From: Prorocentrum cordatum
Taxonomy: Eukaryota > Sar > Dinophyceae > Prorocentrales > Prorocentraceae
NCBI GenBank assembly: GCA_963575745.1
Contig: CAUYUJ010020726.1
Span: 1,519,969 to 1,582,468 of the forward strand
DNA: 62,500 nucleotides
Reading direction: 5' to 3'
Shown here: piece after piece, positions 20,441-29,597 of the stretch
Layout of the letters: every line of letters starts with the position of its first letter
Numbering within the stretch: the first letter of the stretch is position 1
Translations under genes and position numbers: made by a program
Notes under the pieces: generated by a model
What the model saw: the letters and a program-made list of their open reading frames with translations, nothing else
The model's database searches: none
Told to the model about the DNA's origin: nothing

Positions 20441-20993
20441 GCGGGCAGGAGCGGTGGCGGTGTGGAAAACAAAGAGTAGAGTTGGGGAACTGCCAATCTT
20501 GGGCCCTTGGGCTCGTGCCAGTGGGCGCGGATGCAGTGCCTTGGGCGTTTCGGGGAGAGCCGCCAGATCGTCCCCAATATTTTCTGGGAGCCTAACGCTC
20601 CAGGTCCCGACGTGGTGTCGGGTGCCCGTGCGCTGGCAGCCATTGGCATCCAGGAGGAGGGAGGAGGAGGAGAAGGAGAGGGGGGAGGAGGAGAAGTGGA
20701 AACCACAGCGTTCTTTTCAAAACGAGAACCCAACCCACGAGTATCGGAAAATAGAACATGGAGAAAGTATGACGGCGGGAGCCCCTGACCCCATCTTCCT
20801 GCTGAGTTTTTGAGCGGGATCGATATGTGAGGTTCCTGGGGCCCGAAAGCACTCGAACATTGCAGACTCGAAAAAATGCGGCGGTAGGGTCTCAAGCACT
20901 CCTGCGTGCAGCCGAAGTGCGCAGCCGGAAGCCCCCCCTGACAGGAGCATCCAGTTCTCCCTGCCCGGGCCGCCCAAAAGGTTCCAGGCATCC

Positions 20994-21143
20994 AAGGTGG
21001 GGTCCGAGCAGATGGGGTCGGAGGGTCGCGCCGCATCGCCGACGCATCGCCGACGCGGCACGATGTGGAGCCCGACGCCCTCCACGCCGATGCATCGGCG
21101 GTGCGGCGCGACCCTCCGACCCCATCTGCTCGGACCCCACCTT
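20994..21143. repeat. 42-bp perfect inverted repeat (foldback)
   Basis: Arm 20994-21035 (AAGGTGGGGTCCGAGCAGAT...) is exactly complementary to 21102-21143. The pairing extends imperfectly inward through GCATCGCCGACGC-type sequence toward the 26-base centre. It may be a foldback/MITE-like element. Confidence 0.85.
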
Positions 21144-21383
21144 TCGGAGGCCTTCCGGAGGTCGCTGCCTCCCGGGCCCCTCGGGCTCACCGCGCAGGCC
21201 ATCGTGGCCTCCCCGGCCCGCGACTGATCGGCCGCCGCGCGGGGCCCCTGCCTGGGCCTCCCCTGAGCGGCCCGCGCCCCCGCGCCCAGCGGCCCCCCGT
21301 GTGTGCCTCCTCCTGCCCCTGCCCCTGCTCCGCGCCAGGCTGACCCCGTGCCTCCTGCCCTGTATATGCATCGACTGGGCGTG

Positions 21384-21546
21384 AGAGTGACCTTTCGCCG
21401 GAGTGACCTTTGGTGCGGGCACAGGTGGGCCCCCAGATGGCCGAACGAGAAGCGGTGACAGCGGCTTGCGCGCTTGCTTGTGGCCCCCCCGCGGTCCCAA
21501 AAAGCCGCGCAGCAAAGGTCACTCTTACCCAGGGTCACTCTTGCGT
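21384..21546. repeat. Imperfect inverted pair of AGTGACCTTT motifs
   Basis: AGAGTGACCTTTCGCCGG and GAGTGACCTTTGG at 21384-21413 face CAAAGGTCACTC and GGGTCACTCTTG at 21514-21545, giving terminal-inverted-repeat-like ends of a segment of about 160 bp. Identity is moderate. Confidence 0.5.
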
Positions 21547-21704
21547 GTAGCCGAATACACCTCCTCCCCAGGGTCCCACTGCCAGGTCGGGACCGGTGGA
21601 GCCTTGCGCACTGGCCGGTGCGCGAGCAGAGGGTGGAGAACACTCGGACGCCCTGGGTGTGTGTCCTCTCCGGCTTCCGACAGACAGTTCCCGCTCGCGT
21701 GCGG

Positions 21705-21767
21705 CACCGCCCTCTGGGCGGAAGTAAGCAGGGAGAGGCGCGGATTTCTTCCGCCCAGAGGGCGGTG
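21705..21767. repeat. 20-bp perfect inverted repeat
   Basis: CACCGCCCTCTGGGCGGAAG (21705-21724) and its exact complement (21748-21767) surround a 23-base loop. Confidence 0.9.
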
Positions 21768-21799
21768 AGCACGTTGCGTCGTGGAACAAACACGTGGAG

Positions 21800-22460
21800 C
21801 ATGTTCTTCTTTTCTTCGGCCGTTGGGAGCCCTCACCTGGCCTCGGGACCTTCAAGAAACGGCTCGCCAATCCCTGGGGAAGGTGTGTAGACCTCTGGGG
21901 GTCCACGTCATGAAGACGTCGCGGCGTCGGGTGCTTGGGTCCTGCTCCTGAGCAGCCGCTCCCGTTCGCGCGTCGTCCGCGCTCGAGCCGTTTGCCGAAG
22001 ACGGGCCCGACCCGAGGCCCTGCCCTCGCCAGTCTCCCCCCCTCCTGCGCCTCCTTCTGCGACCTTCCCGGGAGGGCTGCAAGGGGCAGCGGCAGGGCCC
22101 TGCCTGGAGGGCGACTGCGTCAGCACCCTGACAAGTCGGGGGTGCAAACGCTGCCGCGCGCAGCTGGCTTCGGCCCCGCCGCCGAGCGCCTTCCTCGATG
22201 CACAGGCGCCCCCAGCGCCAAACCTACTGCGAAATCTAAGTATTGATTGAATCGCTTCGCTCATTCCGCCGGCCCATTTCGCATCACTGTGGCTGCGTGG
22301 TGGTGTTCTCGTGCCCTTGGTGGCCTCTCGGGGGCCTTAGGGCCGCTTTCTGGGCTCTTGGGAGGCCCTGAGGACGGCGCCCAGGAGCAGAACCATCTCT
22401 GATGGGATCTTGCGGGGGACCTGCCCGGGACCTGCTCTGGGTATTTGTCGGCCGTGGACC
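21800..22460. other. No gene recognised
   Basis: GC-rich, short overlapping ORFs only, with no domain or repeat structure that I can support. Confidence 0.5.
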
Positions 22461-22468
22461 TTCAGGGG

Positions 22469-22555
22469 CCGCCTTGCGCGCGCGAACTATAAATACTATT
22501 TTCCAGTTACTGGAGATCTTATCGCGCCTCTGGCTCGTTTGGCCGGCGGATTGAA
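22469..22555 (+). repeat. Direct repeat flanking the 22.5-24.9 kb block, left copy
   Basis: GGGGCCGCCTTGCGCGCGCGAA ends, then TTAC, GAGATCTTA and CGCCTCTGGC follow in the same order and spacing as at 24869-24955. The two copies bracket 2.4 kb that contains the 42-bp array, the TCC/ATC microsatellite and the 342-bp array. Confidence 0.65.
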
Positions 22556-22569
22556 GGTGATCGTGGCCT

Positions 22570-22760
22570 CGGCGATCCGAAGATGACTTAATTTGCGAGG
22601 GGCGTGGCCTTGGGTACGCCAATGTTGCGGAATTTGCGGGGGATCGCGGCTTTGGGAACGCGAATAATGGGCAATTCGAGAGGAATTGCTGCATCCAGAA
22701 CCGGAATATTGTGCAATTTGCGACGGATCCTGATTTCGAGGACGCCAATTTTGTATCCTC
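22570..22760. repeat. 42-bp tandem repeat, about 4.5 copies
   Basis: The anchor ACGCCAAT (or close variants) recurs at 22574, 22616, 22658, 22700 and 22742, exactly 42 bases apart, each followed by a GGAATTTGCG-like segment. The period equals 14 codons, and the + strand frame shows a matching 14-residue periodicity (LRGIAALGTRIM). I cannot tell whether it is translated. Confidence 0.85.
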
Positions 22761-22856
22761 CTTGGTGGCCCTATGGGCCCACTTGCCCCGGGGGGCATTT
22801 CGGTGTTCCTTCGACGATCGACGAGGACCGTGCCCCAAGACTTATTCAAGAGGCGT

Positions 22857-22900
22857 CCTTCTCTTCCTCCTCCTCCTCCTCCTCCTCCTCCTCCTCCTCC

Positions 22901-22960
<60 letters not shown>

Positions 22961-23040
22961 GCCTCCTCCTCCGCCTCCTCCTCCTCCTCCTTCTTCTCCT
23001 CCTCCTCCTCCTCCTCCTCCTCCTCCTCCTCCTCCCCTCC
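22857..23040. repeat. CTC/ATC trinucleotide microsatellite
   Basis: A block of TCC repeats, then about 17 ATC repeats, then more TCC/TTC blocks. ORFs here encode only homopolymers. Confidence 0.95.
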
Positions 23041-23159
23041 TTTCAGTCAGAGCAGGAAAGGTACCCATACCTCTAGCCTCCGGCTGTTGATTCCCCTTTC
23101 CGGCCTTCTCGTGGGGCCCTCTGACCCAGGGCGGCCAGGGAGCTCTGTGAGAGTGCTGT

Positions 23160-24810
23160 GAGGCTCCACTGGGCTTTCTTGGAGCGTGGTGGGGCCTCTT
23201 GGAAGCTTCCGGGAGCTCCCTCGGGGCGTCTGGGGTCCGACGGTTCAACATGTCCAGTCCGGTTCTTCCTGCGGAGCAAGGGGGGGCGGGGGGGGGAACT
23301 AATAGTGGAACTACGCAGAGAGAACGGGGGAACGGGGCAATCCTTGCCGCGGTGGATACCGAGTGTGATCGCTAGCGGGGTCTACAAGCCAATGCCTGGA
23401 GGGGGGGGGGGAGGCGAGAATGAGGGCGAGGAGGGGCGTGTGGGGGGGGGGGGGAGCGGGATGGGCTGGGCCTCTTCGGCTGTCCTGGGGCGATCTTGGG
23501 AGCCTCTGGGGCCGTTTTGGACGTTGGAAGGCTGAGGAGGTGAATCGGGTAAAAATATAGTTTTACGCAAGGAATGGGCGATGTTTGCTTCTTGGGGCTC
23601 GGTTCGGAGGCGGCTCTTGGACTGTCTTGGGGGCCTCTTGGAGACTTCCGGGAGCTTCCTCGGGGCGTCTGGGGCCCGAAGGTTCGAAATGTCCAGTCTG
23701 GTTCCTCCTGTTGTCTCCGTTTGACGCAGTCCGGAGACCGTCTTGGCCAGTCTTGGGGCGGCTTGAACCGTGTCGAGGCTCTTTGGGGCTGTTTTGGAGC
23801 CTTCTTGGAGGCCTCTTCGGCTGTCCTGGGGCGATATTGGGAGCCTCTGGGGCCGTTTTGGACGTTGGAAGGCTGAGGAGGCGAATCGGGTTAAACTATA
23901 CGTGTTACGAATGGAATGGGCGATGTTTGCTTCTTGGGGCTCGGTTCGGGAGCGTTTTGGGGGGCATCATGGGGGGCCTTTGGGAGACTTCAGGGGCTTC
24001 CTCGGGGCGTCTAGGGGCTGAAGGTTCGAAATGTTCGTTCTGGTACCTCCTCTGGGCCCGTCGTGGAGCAGTTCTGAGGCCGTCTTGGCCAGTCTTATGG
24101 GGTCCTGGAGCCGTCTTGAGGCTCCCTGGGGCTGTCTTGGAGCCTTGTTGAGGGCCTCTTCGGCGGTCTTAGGGCGATCTTGGGAGCCTCGAGGGCCGTC
24201 TTGGACGCTACGAAAGCTGAGGAGGCGAATCCGGTCAGAATATACGTATTGCAAAGGGAATGGGGCGATTTGTGCCTCCAGGAGCTCTGTTCGGAGGCGT
24301 GTTTTGCAGCCTCTTGGGCCCTCTTGCAAGCTTCCGGGGGCTTCCTCGGGGCGTCTGGGGCCCAAAAGTTCGAAATGCTCGTTATGGTTCCTCATGTGGG
24401 CCCCTCTTGGCGCAGTCCAGAGGCCGTCTTGGCCAGTCGTGGGGCTGCTTGAACCGTCTTGAGGCTCTCTGGGCCTGTCTTGGAGCCTTCTTGGGGGTCT
24501 CTTCGGCTGTCTTGGGGCGATCTTGGAAGCACCTGGGGCCGTCTTGGACGCTGCGGAGGCGAAGGAGGTGAATCGGGTAAAAATATGCGTTTTACGCAAG
24601 GAATGGAACGATTTGTGCCTCTTGGGGCTCTCTGCGGAGGCGTTTTGGAGGCGTCTTGGACATTGCGGAGCCCTGTGGGGCCGTCTGGAGGCCATCTTAA
24701 ACATCTGGGAGCGATCTGGGTGCGACTCGGAGCCCTCTGGAACCTCTGTGGGGCGCTCCTGGGGCGATCCGGGAGCCGCCAGAACCGCGCCCGAGAGTTC
24801 CGCCATCTCT
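23160..24810. repeat. Tandem array of about 342-bp units
   Basis: The landmark GGAATGGGCGATGTTTGC (or a close variant) recurs at about 23570, 23911, 24258 and 24600, giving units of 341-347 bp. Each unit carries, in order, CTTCCTCGGGGCGTCTGGG, GGTTCGAAATGTCCAG, CCGTCTTGGCCAGTC and GGCTGAGGAGGCGAATCGG. An earlier unit (23160-23568) is interrupted at about 23280-23460 by G-rich sequence, and the last unit fades near 24800. Each unit is itself built of TCTTGGGG-like submotifs. Long ORFs in all frames are by-products. Confidence 0.85.
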
Positions 24811-24868
24811 GAACCGGAGTCTGCCGGGTGATCGTCCGCATACTTTTCGTCTGGGGATTCCCAGGGGC

Positions 24869-24955
24869 CGCCCCGCGCGCGCGAAGTAGAAATATTTTAA
24901 AACTGTTACCAGAGATCTTAACACGCCTCTGGCCCGTTGGGCCAGCGAATTCGTA
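24869..24955 (+). repeat. Direct repeat flanking the 22.5-24.9 kb block, right copy
   Basis: See the partner at 22469-22555. GCGCGCGCGAAGTAGAAATA and GAGATCTTAACACGCCTCTG are the clearest shared blocks. The pair could be LTR-like ends of a non-autonomous element or two units of a larger repeat. Confidence 0.65.
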
Positions 24956-25209
24956 GCTTCGACGAGAAATAATTCTTGGGCGCAAATCAATGATGTAGTC
25001 AATCCCCTGCTCGAGTTGTCGCCCGCGCCCGGTTCTCTGCCACTCCCCGCCAGCCTCCTCCCCTCACGCAGCCCCACAGGCCCCCCCGCCTCCACCCGGC
25101 CTCTCGGGCCGCCGGCGCGAGCCCCGAACAGCGGGGGTCGCGGCACGGCGCGAGCGCACGGGAAGGCAGCAAAAGTGCGCGGCCCCGTCGCCCCGCTGCC
25201 GCTGATCGC

Positions 25210-25345
25210 CTCTCCTCCTCCTCCTCCTCCTCCTCCTCCTCCTCCTCCTCCTCCTCCTCCTCCTCCTCCTCCGCCTCCGCCTCCGCCTCCGCCTCCGCCT
25301 CCTCCTCCTCCTCCTCCGCCTCCTCCTCCTCCTCCTCCTCCTCAG
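25210..25345. repeat. CCT microsatellite (pyrimidine strand)
   Basis: Nearly pure TCC/GCC repeats. With the GGA array downstream it forms a strand-complementary pair. Confidence 0.95.
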
Positions 25346-25524
25346 CCTCCTGCCGGGCGGCCGGTTGAGGCCCGCGCCCATGGCGCGCTCCAGAGAAGGG
25401 CCCAGCCATGTGGGCGCATGGACCACCCTCGGCGGAAGAGCCGACGGAAGTAGAAATCGGCGGCGGGTCCACCAGCGGAAGGCGAGCGGAGGTCGGAGCG
25501 AGGCGCCCACACCTGTGGCTCAGG

Positions 25525-25935
25525 AAGAGGAGGAGGCGGAGGAGGAGGAGGAGGAGGAAGAGGAGGAGGAAGAGGAGGAAGAGGAGGAGGAGGAGGAGGA
25601 GGAGGAGGAGGAGGAGGAGAGGAGGAGAGGGGAGGAGGGGAGGGGAGAGGAGGAGGAGGAGGAGGAGGAGGAGGAGGAGGAGGAGGAGGAGGAGGAGGAG
25701 GAGGAGAGCGGAGAGGAGGAGGAGGAGGAGGGAGGGAGGAGGAGGGAGGAGGAGGAGGAGAGGAGGAGGAGAGGAGGAGGAGGAGGAGGAGGAGGAGGAG
25801 GAGGAGGAGGAGGAGAGGAGGAGGAGGGAGGAGGAGGAGGAGGAGGAGGAGGAGGAGGAGGAGGAGGGAGGAGGAGGAAGAGGAGGAGGAGGGAGGGGAG
25901 GAGGAGGAGGAGGACGAGGACGAGGAGGAGTCCAG
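25525..25935. repeat. GGA/GAG microsatellite (purine strand), about 400 bp
   Basis: Purine-only run of GGA with GAAG and GGGA variants. Long Glu- or Arg-only ORFs across it are artefacts of the repeat. Confidence 0.95.
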
Positions 25936-25957
25936 CGTGTGGATGTCAGGAGTGGAA

Positions 25958-26105
25958 CAAAAAACACAGACACAATTTGTCGCCGTCTACCAAGATGATA
26001 TAGATATACGGGGAGTGGGGGGGGGAACTCAGAAAAGATGTGAGCATATGGGGAATCCTGTGAGTTGTGTCTATTTTTTGGGGGTGTCCCTGGGCCCCTT
26101 TAGTG
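25958..26105 (+). repeat. Dispersed repeat R3, copy 1
   Basis: Shares AAAAACACAGACACAATT, a GGGAATCC block and GTCCCTGGGCCCCTTTA with 28628-28783 (same strand) and, inverted, with 29730-29892. Three copies show the outer boundaries of a repeat of about 150 bp. Confidence 0.6.
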
Positions 26106-26251
26106 GGAGGGCCGTCCCTGCCGTCCGCCCGTCGAGCCCTGGATCCCCGGCTCCTCTGCGGGGGCGGCGGCTCGCCGGCCAGGGCTGGCGGCGTCGGTTT
26201 TTGCAGTGGTCGGGTGGACACGGCACAGGCATGCGATCGGGAACGTTTGGT

Positions 26252-26435
26252 TACTCCAGATTTCGTAATAAAGGGAGGGGGGTCTCATTTCGGGGGGGGT
26301 CTCTTCCAGGCTATCTTGGAGGGCCTGGGGCGGTCTGGGGACGATGTTTTGGAGGGTTCTCCCACGGGGGGGGGTCTGAAATGGCTTGTCTTGGAGGGTC
26401 CAGACCCCCTCCCTTTTATTACGAAATCTGGAGTA
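26252..26435. mobile_element. MITE-like element with terminal inverted repeats of about 35 bp
   Basis: TACTCCAGATTTCGTAATAA at 26252 is answered by TTATTACGAAATCTGGAGTA ending at 26435, and pairing continues through the AGGGAGGGGGTCT segments. The interior (115 bp) is G-rich and non-coding. A target duplication was not evident, so the class is uncertain. Confidence 0.7.
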
Positions 26436-26566
26436 GCATGTCTCGACGTCTCGCTGTATATATCGCTGTAGATATAAACGAGAAGAAGAAGACGAAACGC
26501 CGAAGAAACGCCGAAGATATCACCTACCCCGAAGAGGAAGAAACGCCGTAGATATAAACTTTTGGC

Positions 26567-26695
26567 GCTCTGCGCTGGATGTCTTGTATCCGCGCTGGGA
26601 CCCCTCGGCGGCGCCTCCCGCGCCGCCCCTGGCGCGCTCCGCGCGCCAGGGAGGGGGGTCCGGCGCAGATCCCCCAAAAACCGCGCGGAGCACCA
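26567..26695. repeat. GC-rich foldback family, copy 1
   Basis: The core CTGGCGCGCTCCGCGCGCCA (a 21-bp hairpin with final G) stands next to a GGCGGCGCC/GGCGCCGCC-type pair, within outer GCGCTGGGACCCC and CCGCGCGGAGC segments. Related copies are at 29236-29368, 31186-31286 and 54722-54856. Confidence 0.65.
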
Positions 26696-26974
26696 ACAGT
26701 TCATGTTCATGCGTTTTGGTTCCTCTTTTGGTGTCCCTCTGCCGGTTCTGGCCAGGCGCGACACGCCACGTATCCACGCCCCCTCTTCCAAGAGCCATGC
26801 GTCCCGAGCCTTCCCGAGCCTCCTGCCCCGCGGAGCGGAGCGACACGCTGTCCAGAAGCTCCCGGCCGCAGATGTTCGAGAATGGGGGTTCTCAAGGGGC
26901 GGTCTGGGGGCCGTCGCGTGGCACGATTGACCTCCGGGCTGCGCGGTGCAAAGTTGACGGGAGATGGAGTCCGA

Positions 26975-27165
26975 AGTAGAGAGACAGAGAGAGAGAGGAG
27001 AGAGAGGAGAGAGAGACAGAGAGAGGGAGAGAAAGAGAGAGAGAGAGATGAGAGAGAGATAGAGTCCCGAAATAGAGAGAGAGAGAGAGAGAAAGGAGAG
27101 AGAAGGAGTGGGAGGGCGGGGCACGGAGGAGGGAGGAACCGCGAGAGAGAGAGAGAGAGGCAGCG
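26975..27165. repeat. GA dinucleotide microsatellite
   Basis: Long runs of GAGAGA with occasional ACAGA and TAGAGT interruptions on the + strand. Confidence 0.95.
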
Positions 27166-27540
27166 ACCGACAACGCCAACCAACAGTCCAGACGGACGCA
27201 TGCCGCCTTGGTCGCGCCTTTTGGTTGGGGGGGGCGGTGGGGGGCAACAAAAGGGGGAGGACAAACAAAAAACGGCCAGGCCCCCCCCGCATTGACAGAT
27301 TTTGTATATTCTGTCCCCTTCCCCCAGGAAGGCCCCTGGAAAAAACAACCTCAGAGCCTTTCGGAACAGCCTCGCGGTTTCCGTGGATGCCTCTGCGCAT
27401 AGACCCTTTTTGGCAGAGTTTCGTTTCATACCTCCTGCTTTGAGTCTCGTTCTGGATAGAGCACTGCGGTCGCACACCGCCTTCTTCTCCTCCCCCTCCG
27501 TTCCTCTGTCGTTCAGTCTCATCCTGCGCTACTCCCTGGG

Positions 27541-28130
27541 TGGCAGCGAACTGCAAAACTGTCGCTACTGTCGTGGGATCCTGCGAGGCACGGCGGAGTA
27601 TGGAAGCACGCGCACCCAGTTGAGACTTCGCAGCGTTCTGTGTGGCTGCGAATTGCGCAACTGTCGTCACATTCGTGGCCTCCTGTGAGGCACGGCGGAG
27701 TCGTGGAGAACGCGCATCCAGCCGAGACCTCGCAGCTCTGGTTGTGAACTGCGCAACCGTCGCAACTTTCGTGGGCTCCTGGGAGGCACGGCAGAGTAGG
27801 GGAGCACGCGCATCCAGACGAGCCATCGCAGCTCCCTGGGTGGCTGCGAACTGCGCCACCTTTGCCATTTTCGTGGCCTCCTGGGAGGCACGGCGGAGTA
27901 GGGAAGTACGCGCACCCAGTTGGGACCTCGCGGCTCCCTGGGTGGCTGCGAACTGCGCAATACGTCCGTGGGCTCCTGGGAAGCACGGCGGAGTAGGGGA
28001 GCACGCATATCCAGACGAGCCATCGCAGATCCCTGGGTGGCTGCGAACTGCGCCACCTTTGCCACTTTCGTGTGCCCCTGGGAGGTCCAGCGGAGTCGGG
28101 GGCCACGCCGATCTAGCCGAGTCGACCCCA
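27541..28130 (-). repeat. 102-bp tandem repeat, six copies (34 codons each)
   Basis: The anchor GGCTGCGAACTGCGC recurs with starts 102, 96, 102, 102 and 95 bases apart; the shorter steps are small deletions. On the minus strand the repeat stays open within a 671-codon frame (26285-28300) and gives 34-residue units of the type AQFAATQGAARSQLGAR plus LLRRASQEATK. That frame also runs through the GA microsatellite, which argues against a normal gene, so I list it as a repeat and not a CDS. Confidence 0.8.
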
Positions 28131-28239
28131 GCGAGCCCCGCCACATCCTTCCCTACGAACCAGAAGCAGCAACCGACAACGCAACCAGTGACGGTGCAGC
28201 CCAGGCAGAAGGGGCTGCAATGGTAATCGACTGACAGTC

Positions 28240-28625
28240 GCGGGGTGGCGCGGACCCAACCACGGACCGCGCCGACGATGGTAAGTCTGGAGCAGAACAA
28301 TTTTCATGCAACCCAGACCGGCACGACCCACCGCAACTGGATCACTGCGACTCGCAATCAACTACGGGGTGCAGGGCAGCGGACACACGGACGGCGTAGT
28401 AAATATGCGACGACCAAATTTGCTACGAATGAGCACCAATCCGCCAGCACGGGCACAGGATGGAAGTCAGCAGCGACCTGGCGTACGAGAGCGAGCCAGG
28501 GATGCGGGATACCGGCTCTAATCTCTACGACCGCCCGACAACGTACCTGAGGATATTGTAGCAGATCACAGCCTCGACAGTGACAACGTAGTCCACGCCC
28601 ATGCTGCGCGACCATACACTACTCA
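28240..28625. other. No gene recognised
   Basis: Less GC-biased than its surroundings; only short frames (for example 28245-28550 plus) without domains. Confidence 0.45.
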
Positions 28626-28627
28626 GG

Positions 28628-28783
28628 AGGGGAAAAAACACAGACACAATTAATCGTCGATCCCCAGGCAACTATGGGAAACTATGGGAAGGGGGGGAAG
28701 ACAGAAACCCAGAACATATAGGAAAAGATTGGGAATCCTTCTATTTGTGTGTATTTAGTTGTGTGTCCTGGGGCCCCTTCAAC
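28628..28783 (+). repeat. Dispersed repeat R3, copy 2
   Basis: AAAAAACACAGACACAATTA, GATCCCCAGGCAACTATGGG, GGGAATCC and GTCCTGGGGCCCCTTCA in the order of copy 1 and of the inverted copy at 29730-29892. Confidence 0.65.
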
Positions 28784-28982
28784 TACGGTCCCCGCTGCCC
28801 AGGTCCGCCAAGAACTGCGGCCACCCGACGACGAGCTCTGCCCCGTGCGGGAGGGCCGGACACTGGGAGAGCCCAGCCACCGACATCCAGCGAGAGAAGC
28901 GGCTCTCCACTTCTGTCGTGGCCGAACCCACTGGCCGATGTCCGCAGACGCACCTCCCCGCCCCATCGCAGCATCGACGCCC

Positions 28983-29207
28983 AAGACCTACACGACCCTT
29001 GCGAAGGAAGTTTTTCATGGAGGTAGGGGACCACATGCGAACCATACCCCTACCCCCCACGATTTTTGAGGGGGAGGCTGGGGTTCACTTCGCTCGGGAG
29101 CTCTCGAACGAAGTGAACCCCACCCTCCCCCTCAAAAGTCGTGGGGGGCAGGGGCAGGGTTCGCAAGTGGCCCCCTACAAGACCTACACGACCCTTGCGA
29201 AGGAAGT
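28983..29207. mobile_element. Foldback element with 71-bp arms between 29-bp direct repeats
   Basis: Arms 29026-29096 and 29105-29175 pair at 63 of 71 positions with an 8-base loop. The outer edges are bracketed by identical 29-bp direct repeats beginning AAGACCTACACGACCCTTGC at 28983-29011 and 29179-29207. A large hairpin inside a direct repeat suggests a transposed foldback element whose target (or internal repeat) was duplicated. It has no coding capacity. Confidence 0.75.
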
Positions 29208-29597
29208 ATCACGTGGAGGGACACCGTGGAAAAAGTCGGAGGTCCGCGCGGATTTCTCGGATCGGCGCTGGACCCCCCTTCCTGGCGCGCGGAGCGCGCC
29301 AGTGGCGGCGCCGGTGGCGCCGCCGGGGGGCCCCAGCGCCGATCCGAGAAATCCGCGCGGACCTCCGAGTTTTTATGCTTATGTCATATTTTTTGCTAGA
29401 AGTATCACGTGGAGGGACAGAACCCCCAACAGTGACACGTCGATTAGTGAATTGTCCGTTTTCGGTTCTCGAGAGGGCGCCGTGGCCGTTATTTTCCAGG
29501 CTTGCGCCCGCCAGGTTTGGGCCTCAGGTCGTTTTCACTAAACCACGTTTTACTAAAGGGGGGTCTGTCCTTCCCCGAAGTATCACGTGGAGGGACA
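29203..29597 (+). repeat. Three copies of GAAGTATCACGTGGAGGGAC
   Basis: The 21-bp motif (with final A) recurs exactly at 29203-29223, 29399-29419 and 29577-29597, spaced 196 and 178 bases. The first interval contains foldback copy 2. The motif contains the E-box-like palindrome CACGTG. Confidence 0.85.
29236..29368. mobile_element. GC-rich foldback family, copy 2 (best preserved)
   Basis: Outer arms 29236-29271 and 29333-29368 are a perfect 36-bp inverted repeat (TCGGAGGTCCGCGCGGATTT...). Inside are two further hairpins, CTGGCGCGC/GCGCGCCAG and GGCGGCGCC/GGCGCCGCC. The right end is followed by an AT-rich tract (TTTTTATGCTTATGTCATAT), and the 54722-54856 copy has a similar ATTGATGTTTGCTTC tail. 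Confidence 0.8.

Noticed and set aside
23690-24030. tRNA B-box-like GGTTCGAAATG
   Set aside because: It repeats with the 342-bp unit and has no cloverleaf partner sequences.
22604-24806. Long ORFs over the 342-bp array on both strands
   Set aside because: They arise from repetition of a stop-poor unit; the same peptides appear in several frames.
25365-26003. Glu- and Arg-rich ORFs
   Set aside because: Products of the GGA/CCT microsatellites.
26285-28300. 671-codon minus-strand ORF as a gene
   Set aside because: It runs through a GA microsatellite, part of a MITE-like element and a foldback; only the 34-residue repeat is noteworthy, listed separately.
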